The notes: a model not told the origin generated them from the letters alone. 64,000 bases of DNA from Sulfitobacter noctilucae (GCF_000622365.1 NZ_JASC01000004.1:62001-126000); one strand, 5' to 3'. Positions 26,467 to 35,330 are shown, counted from the stretch's first letter. Numbers and translations: made by a program.

Positions 26467-27975
26467 TCAGACGCCGAGGCGGGAAATTTTGTGCTGTCCG
26501 GTGGCAAAGCCGACGTGCTTTTGCTCCATGTAGAATTCGAAACTCCAGTCCCCGCCGTCGCGACCAATGCCGCTGGCCTTGACCCCGCCAAAGGGCGTGG
26601 GCAGGTGACGTACGTTCTCGGAATTGACCCAGATCATGCCCGCCTCAAGCTTGTCGGTAAAGCGCAGCGCGCGGGTTAGATCATTGGTCCAGACATAACC
26701 GGTCAGGCCATAATCCGTGTCATTGGCGATCTCCAACGCCTCTTCTTCGGTGCCAAAGGGGATGGAGGTCAGGACGGGACCAAAGATTTCCTCTCGTGCA
26801 ATCCGCATCTGGTTGTTGGCATCCGTAAACAGCGTAGGCCGTACGAAATAGCCCGCATCGCCGACGGTCTCTCCGCCCGCCGCTATGGTTGCGCCGTCCT
26901 CTTTAGCGATGTCGAAATACGAGGTGACCTTTGTAAAGTGTTCTTCCGATATCAGCGGGCCAATCTCTGTGTCGGGGTCCAGCGGGTGCCCTACCTTGAT
27001 GTTGTTGACCCGCGCGACCAGCTTGGCTTCGAATTCCTCGCGGATGGTCTCCTGCACCAACAAGCGCGACGACGAGGTACAGCGCTCGCCGTTGATCGAA
27101 TAGATCATAAAGATGACCGCATCCAAGGCACGCTCCAGATCAGCATCATCAAAGACGATCACGGGGTTCTTGCCACCCAGTTCCAGATGTACCCGCTTGA
27201 GCGTATCGGCCCCCTGCTTCGTGATCATACTGCCGGTGCGGCTTTCGCCGACAAAGGCGATGGCTTTGATATCCTTGTGTTCTGTCAGCGCCTTGCCCGC
27301 ATCTTCGCCGAAACCGTTGACGGTGTTCAGCACACCGGGCGGCAGGCCGGCTTCTTCGGCGATTTCCACCAGAAGACGCGCGCTGAGCGGCGATGCTTCG
27401 GCAGGTTTGTGCACCACCGTGCAGCCCGCTGCCAGCGCGGGCGCGATCTTCCATGTGGACAGCATAAAGGGCGTATTCCACGGGGTGATCACGCCGATGG
27501 GGCCAATCGGCGTACGGGTCGTGATGTTCATCAACGTGGGCGATTGCAGGTGCTTGCCGTCGCGGGCGGCGGTGACCTGATCGGCGAAATAGCGGAAGTT
27601 TTCCGCGCCACGCAAGGCGGCTTTGGACATAAAGCGCCAAGCCTGACCTGTATCCCAACATTCGCACAGGGCGATCTCTTCGGCACGGGCCTCAATCCCT
27701 TCGGCGATGCGTATCAGTATCTTTTTGCGCTCCAGCGCGGGCATATCACGCCAGTCTGCAAAGGCTGCCTTGGCCGCCTTGGCGGCGGCGTCGATATCGG
27801 CGGCGGTGCCATGGGCCACATCGCAGATCATGCTTTTATCAACCGGTGAAGTATTTGCGAAGAAGCCGCCGCTGCCCGCAACGTCCTGCCCTGCCACCCG
27901 GTTCAGGATGCCGCCCTCGCGAAACCGCGCCAGAAGACCGTCCAGTTTGGTGATGTTTTCTTGCAGCTTGCTCAT
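26467..27975 (-). CDS. hpaE: 5-carboxymethyl-2-hydroxymuconate semialdehyde dehydrogenase
   Basis: 502 residues, aldehyde dehydrogenase superfamily. The general-base glutamate is in VHLELGGKNPVIVF, the nucleophilic cysteine in SINGERCTSSSRLL, and IFGPVLTSIPF and SGIGRDGGDWSFEFY lie near the C-terminus. It oxidises the ring-cleavage semialdehyde with NAD. The gene overlaps hpaF by ATGA and precedes hpaD. Similar to HpcC/HpaE in length and order of motifs. Confidence 0.93.
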   Translation of the reverse strand: MSKLQENITKLDGLLARFREGGILNRVAGQDVAGSGGFFANTSPVDKSMICDVAHGTAADIDAAAKAAKAAFADWRDMPALERKKILIRIAEGIEARAEEIALCECWDTGQAWRFMSKAALRGAENFRYFADQVTAARDGKHLQSPTLMNITTRTPIGPIGVITPWNTPFMLSTWKIAPALAAGCTVVHKPAEASPLSARLLVEIAEEAGLPPGVLNTVNGFGEDAGKALTEHKDIKAIAFVGESRTGSMITKQGADTLKRVHLELGGKNPVIVFDDADLERALDAVIFMIYSINGERCTSSSRLLVQETIREEFEAKLVARVNNIKVGHPLDPDTEIGPLISEEHFTKVTSYFDIAKEDGATIAAGGETVGDAGYFVRPTLFTDANNQMRIAREEIFGPVLTSIPFGTEEEALEIANDTDYGLTGYVWTNDLTRALRFTDKLEAGMIWVNSENVRHLPTPFGGVKASGIGRDGGDWSFEFYMEQKHVGFATGQHKISRLGV

Positions 27976-28361
27976 GTCATGTCCTTCAGATGGTCGCGGA
28001 TTGTGCCGGTGATGGGCGAAAGTGCGGGGTCTATGTCGCGTGTCTCGAAGGACAGGGCGATGGGCTGTTTCGCCATCACCGGCGCGATGAAGTCGCGGGC
28101 CACAGCAAAGAGCGCCTCGGTCGCGGCCTCTTTGTCGGATTGCGCACGGCCCGCCCTGAGGCGCAGAGAAATATCGATATAGCCATGCGCCGGATTTCCG
28201 TCAGCGATACTGTAATGCAGGGCTGGAATGGCGCGGACGCGCACGCCCGCCGCCGGAAAGACCGGCATTTGGGTCATGGATTTGCGCAAAGCCTCGCAAA
28301 GCGCTGACATGTCAATCACTTCTTCAAGATTTGCAGAGTAGTCCAAGATAAGATGAGGCAT
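27972..28361 (-). CDS. hpaF: 5-carboxymethyl-2-hydroxymuconate delta-isomerase
   Basis: 129 residues beginning MPHLILDYSANLEE, with Pro2 as catalytic base of the tautomerase superfamily and GYIDISLRLRAGRAQSDKEA in the second half. It converts the enol acid made by HpaE to the keto form. It is the first gene of the hpaFEDGH operon. No clear Shine-Dalgarno is seen; the bases before the ATG read GGTAATTAAATT, and the start lies seven bases from a palindrome, so the message may be leaderless or poorly initiated. Confidence 0.9.
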   Translation of the reverse strand: MPHLILDYSANLEEVIDMSALCEALRKSMTQMPVFPAAGVRVRAIPALHYSIADGNPAHGYIDISLRLRAGRAQSDKEAATEALFAVARDFIAPVMAKQPIALSFETRDIDPALSPITGTIRDHLKDMT

Positions 28362-28367
28362 AATTTA

Positions 28368-28381
28368 ATTACCATGTTAAT
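28368..28381. promoter_or_regulatory. Candidate HpaR operator near hpaF start
   Basis: ATTACCATGTTAAT: arms ATTA and TAAT around a central CATG. It begins seven bases upstream of the hpaF start codon. A bound MarR repressor here would block the catabolic promoter or its start. Confidence 0.4.
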
Positions 28382-28432
28382 CAATTCCACCCTACAATGC
28401 CCGAACCCCGAGTCAAGAATTTTGTTCACATG

Positions 28433-28449
28433 TGAAGTAATTTACTTCA
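28433..28449. promoter_or_regulatory. Perfect palindrome before hpaR, operator candidate
   Basis: TGAAGTAATTTACTTCA: two perfect eight-base arms around one T, ten bases before the hpaR start codon. Spacing and size suit a MarR dimer, so autoregulation of hpaR and control of the divergent hpaF promoter is likely. Confidence 0.6.
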
Positions 28450-28459
28450 TAACAGGCCT

Positions 28460-28909
28460 ATGTCCATGCGTCCCCTCCCCCCTACCGAACGCTCCCTGCC
28501 CATTGCGCTGATCCGCGCGCGGGAGCGGGTGATGGCCCCGATCCGTGACATGTTGTCAGAGACCGGCATCACCGAACAGCAATGGCGTGTGCTGCGGGTT
28601 CTGTCCGAACACGCTGATCTCGACGCAACGGCGCTGGCCGAACGCGCAGCCCTGCTGCAACCCAGCCTGACGCGCATTTTACGCACGCTGACTGAACGAG
28701 GGTTCATCACGCGGGTCCAGGACCCGTCAGACAAGCGCAAACAGGTCGTCACGCTTACCTCTGAAGGGCGCAGCATGATCGCGAGCAACGAGAAACAGGC
28801 CGGACATATCGCTCAGGCAATGCGAGATACTCTGGGCGATGGTGCGTTTGATACCCTGCTCGATCTATTGGCACAACTTGACCACTTCGACCCAAAGGGA
28901 AGCCCCTAA
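28460..28909 (+). CDS. hpaR: HpaR, MarR-family repressor of homoprotocatechuate degradation
   Basis: 149 residues. The winged helix is at about residues 30-100, with GITEQQWRVLRVLSEHADLD, LQPSLTRILRTLTERGFI and the wing DPSDKRKQVVTLTSEG. The opening LPPTERSLPIALIRARERVM is typical of HpaR. It diverges from hpaFEDGH and is expected to release DNA when bound to 4-hydroxyphenylacetate-type ligands. Two palindromes lie in the 98-base gap. Confidence 0.88.
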   Translation: MSMRPLPPTERSLPIALIRARERVMAPIRDMLSETGITEQQWRVLRVLSEHADLDATALAERAALLQPSLTRILRTLTERGFITRVQDPSDKRKQVVTLTSEGRSMIASNEKQAGHIAQAMRDTLGDGAFDTLLDLLAQLDHFDPKGSP

Positions 28910-28941
28910 GCCGAAAGCAATGGCATGCTTGCATCACCGTG

Positions 28942-28962
28942 ACGCTCTGTCGCACAGAGCGT
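28942..28962. other. Perfect 9-base-pair hairpin between hpaR and ugd
   Basis: ACGCTCTGT and ACAGAGCGT around a CGC loop, 32 bases after the hpaR stop. No T run follows on either strand, so it is not a standard terminator. It may be an operator or an mRNA-end structure. Confidence 0.4.
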
Positions 28963-29032
28963 AACAGGCAGAGTTGCCAGAAACTGTCGAATGTGAAAAC
29001 ACAGTCGGCAAAACCGCGTAGGGCAGCAAAGC

Positions 29033-30199
29033 ATGAAAATCGCAGTATTCGGGATCGGCTATGTAGGGCTGTCCAACGCCGCCTTGCTGGCACAACACAA
29101 TAACGTTGTTGCAGTCGATCTGTCCGCCGACCGCGTCGCGCAGATCAATGCACGCACCTCCCCCATCGAAGAGGCGGCGCTTTCGAAGTGGCTGGCCGAG
29201 CAGCCTTTGCAGCTGAGTGCGACAACAGACGGCAAAGCTGCTTGTGAAGGTGCGGAGTTCGTCATCGTGGCCACTCCCACAGACTATGACCCGCAAAGCG
29301 ACTTCTTTGACACGTCATCGGTCGAACAGGTTTTGGCGCTGGCGCATAAGACAAACCCGGATGCGGCGCTGGTTGTAAAATCAACGGTACCTGTCGGCTT
29401 TGTCAGCCGGATGCGGGCAGCGCTGGGCAGCGAGAATATCTTCTTCTGTCCGGAATTCCTGCGCGAAGGTCAGGCCCTTTACGACAACTTGCACCCCTCG
29501 CGGATTGTGGTGGGGGCCGATACACAGGCTGCGCGTATCTTTGCCCAACTGATGGCTGATGGAGCAGAGAAAGCGGATGTGCCGATCCTCTTTACCGGTG
29601 CCGAAGAGGCTGAATCGATCAAGCTCTTCGCCAACACCTATCTCGCGATGCGGGTGGCATTCTTTAATGAACTCGACAGCTATGCGATGGCTCAGGGTAT
29701 GGACACGCGCCAGATCATCGACGGCATCGGGCTCGATCCTCGGATCGGGACACATTACAACAACCCGTCGTTCGGCTATGGCGGCTATTGTTTGCCAAAA
29801 GACACCAAGCAACTGCTCGCCAATTTCTCTGATGTGCCGCAGAACCTGATGCGGGCGGTGGTTCAGGCCAACAAGACCCGCAAGGAATTCATCGCCGCTC
29901 AGGTGATTGCCCGGAACCCCGATACCGTGGGCATCCACCGGCTGGCGATGAAGGAAGGCTCCGACAACTTTCGCCAGACCTCCGTGCGCGGCGTGATCCG
30001 CGAGATCCGTGATGCGGGCATCCGGGTGCTGGTTTTTGAACCCAGCCTCGACAAGAAGAAATTCATGGGCTGCGAAGTGGTGACGGATCTGGACGCTTTC
30101 AAAGCGCAAAGCGATGTGATTGTTGCCAACCGTGCCGCGCCGGAGCTTGACGATGTGGACGGCAAGGTGTTCACCCGTGATATTTTCGGCGTCAGCTGA
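29033..30199 (+). CDS. ugd: UDP-glucose 6-dehydrogenase
   Basis: 388 residues. The NAD loop is MKIAVFGIGYVGLSNAALLA, VKSTVPVGFV and FFCPEFLREGQALYDNLHPS follow, and the catalytic cysteine is in FGYGGYCLPKDTKQLL. It oxidises UDP-glucose to UDP-glucuronate for surface polysaccharide. Length and motifs match the short bacterial Ugd class. A glycerate kinase gene follows after 15 bases. Glycosyltransferases at the far right end of the window might use its product but are 30 kb away. Confidence 0.93.
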   Translation: MKIAVFGIGYVGLSNAALLAQHNNVVAVDLSADRVAQINARTSPIEEAALSKWLAEQPLQLSATTDGKAACEGAEFVIVATPTDYDPQSDFFDTSSVEQVLALAHKTNPDAALVVKSTVPVGFVSRMRAALGSENIFFCPEFLREGQALYDNLHPSRIVVGADTQAARIFAQLMADGAEKADVPILFTGAEEAESIKLFANTYLAMRVAFFNELDSYAMAQGMDTRQIIDGIGLDPRIGTHYNNPSFGYGGYCLPKDTKQLLANFSDVPQNLMRAVVQANKTRKEFIAAQVIARNPDTVGIHRLAMKEGSDNFRQTSVRGVIREIRDAGIRVLVFEPSLDKKKFMGCEVVTDLDAFKAQSDVIVANRAAPELDDVDGKVFTRDIFGVS

Positions 30200-30214
30200 G
30201 GAACAGGAAAACAC

Positions 30215-31483
30215 ATGGACCAAGCCGCCCGCGATTTTCTAAGCCGCTTGTTCCACAGCGCTGTTGCCGCCGCCGATCCGGTTGAAGCACTGCGCGGCAA
30301 GTTGCCAGCACCGCCCAAGGGGCGCACCGTCGTGATTGGCGCTGGTAAAGGGTCCGCGCAACTGGCGCAGGCGTTCGAGGCGCTGTGGGAAGGGCCATTC
30401 GAGGGCGTTGTCGTCACCCGCTATGGCTATGCCGCGCCCTGCGAGACAATCAAGGTTATGGAGGCTGCACACCCGGTGCCAGACGAGGCCGGCCTGCGGG
30501 CCGCAGCTGCGCTGAAAGACGCGGTAAGCGGGCTTGGCCCGGACGATCTGGTGATTGCCCTTATCTGCGGGGGCGGCTCGTCGCTGCTCCCGGACCCACC
30601 AGCGGGCCTTAATCTGTCAGATTTGCAAGCCCTCAACCAGGCGCTCCTCGCCTCGGGCGCGCCTATCTCGGTGATGAATGATATCCGCAAATGTTTCTCG
30701 GGGATCAACGGGGGCCGCTTGGCCGAACTGGCTGCACCGGCACAAGTATGTTCCCTCATCGTCTCGGACGTGCCGGGCGACGCGCCGGGTGAGGTTGCCT
30801 CAGGCCCCACGGTGCCGGGCCGTCCGGCTTCCGCCGATGTGCAGGAGATGCTGAATGCACGGGGCATTGTTCTGCCTGACAAGCTCCTCACCCATCTCAG
30901 CGCGCAAGAGGCACCCGCAGTCATACCTCATGATCCCCGTATCAGCACCCGGATTATCGCCTCTGCCGCGATGTCGCTTGAAGCCGCTGCCGCAACGGCC
31001 CGCGCTGCTGGCGTCAACGCGTGGGTGCTCTCGGACCGGATAGAGGGTGAAGCCGAAGATGTGGCCCTTGTTCATGCTGCGCTCGCGCGGCAGGTGGCAG
31101 ACACTGGCTTTCCGCACCCCGCACCTGTGGTGCTGCTGTCGGGCGGAGAAACCACCGTGACCTTGCGCCACAAGGGCCGGGGCGGCCGCAACAGCGCGTT
31201 CCAGCTCGCGCTGGCCTTGGCGATCGAGAATCTGCCCCACATTACCGCTTTGGCAGCGGACACCGATGGCATCGACGGATCAGAGGACAACGCAGGGGCC
31301 TTTGCCGATGGCTGCACTGCGGCCAAAATGCGCAAAGCAGGAATCGATCCGCAGCTTTACTTGCAAAAGAACGATGCGTACTCGGCCTTTGAGGGGACGG
31401 GCGATCTGTTTATGACCGGCCCAACGGGGACAAACGTGAACGACTTTCGCGCCATCCTGATTGGCGAGTTGCTGACAGGCTAG
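30215..31483 (+). CDS. Glycerate 2-kinase (MOFRL family)
   Basis: 422 residues. The N-terminal kinase domain has VIGAGKGSAQLAQAFEALW, LICGGGSSLLPDPPAGL and NDIRKCFSGINGGRLA; the C-terminal MOFRL part has LLSGGETTVTL, KGRGGRNSAFQLALAL and ADTDGIDGSEDNAGA. It phosphorylates D-glycerate at O2, feeding lower glycolysis. It sits 15 bases after ugd, suggesting co-transcription, and its stop overlaps the convergent aminotransferase gene by four bases. Often called GckA or TtuD in other species. Confidence 0.9.
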   Translation: MDQAARDFLSRLFHSAVAAADPVEALRGKLPAPPKGRTVVIGAGKGSAQLAQAFEALWEGPFEGVVVTRYGYAAPCETIKVMEAAHPVPDEAGLRAAAALKDAVSGLGPDDLVIALICGGGSSLLPDPPAGLNLSDLQALNQALLASGAPISVMNDIRKCFSGINGGRLAELAAPAQVCSLIVSDVPGDAPGEVASGPTVPGRPASADVQEMLNARGIVLPDKLLTHLSAQEAPAVIPHDPRISTRIIASAAMSLEAAAATARAAGVNAWVLSDRIEGEAEDVALVHAALARQVADTGFPHPAPVVLLSGGETTVTLRHKGRGGRNSAFQLALALAIENLPHITALAADTDGIDGSEDNAGAFADGCTAAKMRKAGIDPQLYLQKNDAYSAFEGTGDLFMTGPTGTNVNDFRAILIGELLTG

Positions 31484-32394
31484 GACCGTTCCGCCACATG
31501 GTTGCGGATCAGCTCCTTGTAGAGCGCCTGAATCCGAGCTGTCACCGGACGTTCCCTGGTACCGATGGGCTTGCCGTCGATCTCGGCCACGGGGGTCTGC
31601 GCACCAAAAGTCCCTGTCAGAAAGGCCTCATCGGCACCATAGGTCTCGTAGAGCGAGAAGTTCTTTTCAAAAACCGGAATGCCGTTTGCGCGGCACAGGT
31701 CAATCACCTTTTGGCGGGTGACGCCATTCATGCAGTAATCGCCCGTCGAGGTCCAAACCTCACCACGCCGCACGATAAAGAAGTTGCAGGCGTTGGTGGT
31801 GTTCACAAAACCATGCGGGTCCAGCATCAGCCCTTCATCCGCCCCCGCCTGTTCGGCCTGAAGGCATGCTATGATGCAATTCAGCTTGGAATGGCTGTTC
31901 AACTTGGGGTCCTGGGCCATCGGCAGGCCGCGCACCTGCGGCACGGAGGCCAGCCGGATGCCAGCCGATTGCAACCGGTCCACAGGTTTGGAATGCTCCA
32001 TGATGATAACCAGCGTCGGCCCTGATGTGCTAAGCCCCGGATGCTGGAAGGGTTTGTTCTTGATACCCCGTGTCAGCATCAGACGGCAATGCACATCATC
32101 GGTCATGCCATTGGCCGCCGCTGTTTGCGCCAATGCATCCGCGATCCCCGCCTTGTCCATCCCCACGTCCAGCGAAATGGTTTTGCAGGAATTGAAGAAC
32201 CGATCCATGTGTTCGTCAAAGAATGCCCAGACACCTTGGTAAAGGCGCATCCCTTCCCAAATTCCGTCGCCCAGCATGAAGCCTGCGTCATAAACCGAAA
32301 CCTTGGCCGCATCGCGGTGCACGATGTCACCGTTTACATAGATTTTGATATCGCGGTTGCGGATGTCTTCGTCGGCTTCGTGGGTGGTGGTCAT
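31480..32394 (-). CDS. Class IV PLP aminotransferase (branched-chain / D-amino-acid type)
   Basis: 304 residues. The PLP lysine is in LNSHSKLNCIIACLQA; VSVYDAGFMLGDGIWEGMRL at the start and TNACNFFIV with GVTRQKVIDLCR later are standard for the fold. It could be a branched-chain aminotransferase (IlvE) or a D-alanine/4-amino-4-deoxychorismate relative; the RxY pattern that fixes specificity cannot be judged by eye. It stands alone between a kinase on the other strand and topoisomerase IB. Confidence 0.85.
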   Translation of the reverse strand: MTTTHEADEDIRNRDIKIYVNGDIVHRDAAKVSVYDAGFMLGDGIWEGMRLYQGVWAFFDEHMDRFFNSCKTISLDVGMDKAGIADALAQTAAANGMTDDVHCRLMLTRGIKNKPFQHPGLSTSGPTLVIIMEHSKPVDRLQSAGIRLASVPQVRGLPMAQDPKLNSHSKLNCIIACLQAEQAGADEGLMLDPHGFVNTTNACNFFIVRRGEVWTSTGDYCMNGVTRQKVIDLCRANGIPVFEKNFSLYETYGADEAFLTGTFGAQTPVAEIDGKPIGTRERPVTARIQALYKELIRNHVAERS

Positions 32395-32454
32395 ACTGGG
32401 GGCCTTCTGTTGCTGCCTCTTGATAGCAGGTTATATCCCTCTGGCCAGCGCCCC

Positions 32455-33438
32455 TTAAAGGTGGTCGAGAAAATGCAACAACCGCCCTTCAGCCAGTTGC
32501 AAATCGGCACGATCGTACCCTTCCACCGAAACCGGTTTTTCTCCGGCCAGATCAATGACGGCTGGATGGATATAGCTGTTGCGCGCGATGGTCGGGGTAT
32601 TACTCAGCGTTTGTGCCGCAGCCTCGGCCATGGCTTTGATCGTGGCATCGCCTGCTTCGGCGATCTCATAGGCTGCTAGCGTTCCTTTCCAGGTACGGAA
32701 CGTCTTGGCCGTAATGCCCTCTACCCCTGCGGCGTCGGCGATATAATTGTTCAGCGCTTGTGACGAGAGGGTATGGCTCTCACCATCCTCATCCATCCAG
32801 GTCAGTAACTCGGCACCTGGCAGATCGCTGATGCGTTCCAGCAACTTCGCCAGTCGTTTGTTGGTGATCTGTCGGCGTACTTTTTTGCCGCCCTTCGCCG
32901 TATAGCGAAGCCCGATGTTACTGCCGTCCAGTGTGATGTGTTTGGTTTGCAGCGTGACAGCGCCGAAGCTGCCGTTCTCGCGGGTGTAGTCTGCGTTACC
33001 CACACGAATTGCCGTGTTGTCGATCAGCGTTACAGCGCTGGCGAGTGCGAAATCTCGTTCGCCCACGTCTTCGCCCAAGTCACGTCGCAGACGACGCCGA
33101 ATGCGCGGCAGTACGTTGCCAAACTCTGTAAGGCTGTCGAATTTTGTTTTGGACTGTGCCTGTGCCCATTCGGGATGATAGCGGTATTGCTTGCGTTTAC
33201 GGTCATCTCGGCCAGTGGCTTGCAGATGTCCGTTCGGCAAAACGCACATCCAGACGTCTCTATAGGCAGGCGGCACGGCCAGGGCTTCAAGTCTCTGGCG
33301 CTCTGCACCGCGTGCGATGGTGGTGCCGTCGGGCGCAATATAGGTGAAACCGCGCCCGCGCTTTTGTCGGCGGATACCGGGTTGATCATCGGTGACATAG
33401 ACAAGATCACCGGGGATCGGATCACCCGGTGCTGTCAT
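32455..33438 (-). CDS. DNA topoisomerase IB (poxvirus/bacterial type)
   Basis: 327 residues. The N-terminal domain runs to about residue 90 (FTYIAPDGTTIARG, VPPAYRDVWMCVLPNGHLQA), then the catalytic domain with IRVGNADYTRENGSFGAVTL, KTFRTWKGTLAAYEI and the nucleophile tyrosine in TIARNSYIHPAVIDL. It nicks and rejoins one strand through a 3'-phosphotyrosyl bond to relax supercoils. It overlaps a 71-residue protein upstream by ATGA, so the two are expressed together. Confidence 0.93.
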   Translation of the reverse strand: MTAPGDPIPGDLVYVTDDQPGIRRQKRGRGFTYIAPDGTTIARGAERQRLEALAVPPAYRDVWMCVLPNGHLQATGRDDRKRKQYRYHPEWAQAQSKTKFDSLTEFGNVLPRIRRRLRRDLGEDVGERDFALASAVTLIDNTAIRVGNADYTRENGSFGAVTLQTKHITLDGSNIGLRYTAKGGKKVRRQITNKRLAKLLERISDLPGAELLTWMDEDGESHTLSSQALNNYIADAAGVEGITAKTFRTWKGTLAAYEIAEAGDATIKAMAEAAAQTLSNTPTIARNSYIHPAVIDLAGEKPVSVEGYDRADLQLAEGRLLHFLDHL

Positions 33439-33650
33439 GCCTTACGTACTTCCGATGCGAGTTTCAGGACGTTATCGCCATCTGATTGCTCAATATAGAG
33501 CGCCGGGTCGTCTTTGGTTCCATTGCGTGTAACCTCGGAGCCGTCGATCTTGCGGGTCGTCTTTTCAGCAAAGGTGCTTTGGACTTTGCCGCTGGCCGTC
33601 CCGTTGCCCCAGTCCCATTCTACTTTGTCGCCTTCGTTAATGCTGGCCAT
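33435..33650 (-). CDS. Small TUDOR-like protein (DUF2945 / Hva1 type)
   Basis: 71 residues, INEGDKVEWDWGNGTASGKV then KIDGSEVTRNGTKDDPALYI. This matches the short SH3/TUDOR-like family PF11160. Function is not established. GAGAGG precedes the ATG, and the stop overlaps the topoisomerase IB start. Pairing with a DNA enzyme hints at a nucleic-acid role, which is inference. Confidence 0.85.
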   Translation of the reverse strand: MASINEGDKVEWDWGNGTASGKVQSTFAEKTTRKIDGSEVTRNGTKDDPALYIEQSDGDNVLKLASEVRKA

Positions 33651-33710
33651 GTCGGCACCTCTCTATCTGGTTTCAGACAGACAACACCGCGTGGCGCTGC
33701 TTGGTTCCCG

Positions 33711-34505
33711 TCAGACCCGCCAGCGCAGCACGCGCCGTTCGATTATGCCGATGACACCAGAGACCAGCACCCCCAGCACCGACAGGATCACCACACCTGC
33801 AAACAACCGCTCCAGATCATAGAGGCTGCCGGCCTGCAGGATGTAGGCACCAATGCCGTACTCGGCGCCCAGCATCTCGGCGGCGACCAACAGAATGATG
33901 GCGATTGTTAGCGAAATGCGCAGCCCCGAGAGGATGCCGGGCATGGCACCGGGCAGTACAATCTTGCCAACGATAGACCGCCAGCTTAGTCCGAAGCTTT
34001 GCCCCATACGGATGAGCGTGCGGTCGACGTTATCAACGGCGGCGTAGGTCGCGACGACAGTGGGGGTGAAAGTGCCGAAGGCAATCAGCGCGTATTTACT
34101 GGCCTCGTCAATGCCGAACCAGATCACAAAAAGCGGCAAAAGCGCGATTTTCGGTATCGGAAAGATCGCCGCAATCAGGGGCACCAGACCCGCCCGCACC
34201 AGTGAGAACAATCCGATGAAAACACCAAGCGCGATGCCTAGTGAAGCGCCGATGGCCGCACCGACGATCAGCCGCGTCAGCGATGGTATAAGGTGCTTGA
34301 AGAGGAGCCCGGATTGATAGAGTTCCCCAAAAGTTGCCAACACGTCGCTGGGACGCGGCAGGGTCAGTTGCGAAATGAACCCCGTGCGCGTGCCCCATTC
34401 AGCGAGCAAAAGCAGCACGACAAATACGGCCAGTCCCACACCGCGCCTGCGCTGTGCGACAAAACCACCACCGCGAAACGAAACCGGCTGTGCAGGATCA
34501 GACAT
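33711..34505 (-). CDS. ABC transporter permease (SsuC/TauC type)
   Basis: 264 residues, about six membrane segments. The EAA-like loop is seen as SFGLSRWSIVGKIVLPGAMP-type sequence (SFGLSWRSIVGKIVLPGAMP) before GILSGLRISLTIAIILLVAA. It forms the channel of an importer with the ATPase just upstream, which it overlaps by eight bases. The family takes up sulfonates, taurine, nitrate-like or aromatic acids. Next to rdhA it may bring in a halogenated compound, a context-based guess. Confidence 0.9.
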   Translation of the reverse strand: MSDPAQPVSFRGGGFVAQRRRGVGLAVFVVLLLLAEWGTRTGFISQLTLPRPSDVLATFGELYQSGLLFKHLIPSLTRLIVGAAIGASLGIALGVFIGLFSLVRAGLVPLIAAIFPIPKIALLPLFVIWFGIDEASKYALIAFGTFTPTVVATYAAVDNVDRTLIRMGQSFGLSWRSIVGKIVLPGAMPGILSGLRISLTIAIILLVAAEMLGAEYGIGAYILQAGSLYDLERLFAGVVILSVLGVLVSGVIGIIERRVLRWRV

Positions 34506-35265
34506 TTATCAACTCCGCATCCGCCGCCGCTGCCTCGTCCCGCATCAGCCCCCATAGGTGCTGCTGCTGCGCTTCAAGTCCTGCATCGCCATACTGGCGC
34601 TCGGCCAACGGTGTGGTCAGCTCGACCACCTCCCTGATCTGCCCCGGACGGCGCGACAGCACGACAATCTTGTGCCCCAGCCGCACGGCTTCGGCCAGAT
34701 TATGCGTGACATAAACAGCCGTGAAAGGTTGTCGCGTCCAAAGGGCGATCAAGTCGTCCATCAGCAACTCGCGGGTCTGACTGTCCAGTGCCGAGAGCGG
34801 TTCGTCCATCAGCATCACCGCCGGGTTCACGGCGAGCGCCCGCGCAATAGCGACCCTTTGTTTCATACCACCTGAAAGTTGCTTGGGCAGGGCCGCGCCG
34901 AATTCGGTCAGCTTGGTGCGGGCCAGAACATCGTCGATAATCGCGTCGCGTTTTGCGCGGGGCAGGCCGTGATCTTCCAGCACCAACTCCACATTTCCGC
35001 GGACGCTGCGCCACGGCAATAGGGCGAAATCCTGAAAAATGAATGTAAGCGGATTCAGGCAATCCGCTGGTGGTTCTCCCAACTGAAGGATATCGCCGGA
35101 TGCGGGCCGCTCCAACCCACCGAGCATGCGCAGCAGGGTGGACTTGCCACAACCCGATGGCCCGACAATGCAGACGATCTGCCCCGAGGGCACCTCAAGG
35201 TCGATGCCGCGCAGAACTTCGGTGTCGCCATAGCTGTGGCTGACGTTTTGCAGACGCAGGTCCAT
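34498..35265 (-). CDS. ABC transporter ATP-binding protein (SsuB/TauB type)
   Basis: 255 residues. Walker A is CIVGPSGCGKSTLLRMLGG, the signature LSGGMKQRVAIARALAVNP, Walker B VMLMDEPLSALD and the switch histidine in YVTHNLAEAVRLG. It powers the importer with the permease downstream and the binding protein upstream. The start at 35265 (MDLRLQNVSHSYG) is used; a frame extension to 35418 overlaps the spacer and the binding-protein gene. Confidence 0.93.
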   Translation of the reverse strand: MDLRLQNVSHSYGDTEVLRGIDLEVPSGQIVCIVGPSGCGKSTLLRMLGGLERPASGDILQLGEPPADCLNPLTFIFQDFALLPWRSVRGNVELVLEDHGLPRAKRDAIIDDVLARTKLTEFGAALPKQLSGGMKQRVAIARALAVNPAVMLMDEPLSALDSQTRELLMDDLIALWTRQPFTAVYVTHNLAEAVRLGHKIVVLSRRPGQIREVVELTTPLAERQYGDAGLEAQQQHLWGLMRDEAAAADAELINV

Positions 35266-35330
35266 TGATATTCCTTCAAGCGCAAAAGGCCGGGCGCTTT
35301 GCCCGGCCCCTGATGCGGTATTGGTATAGA

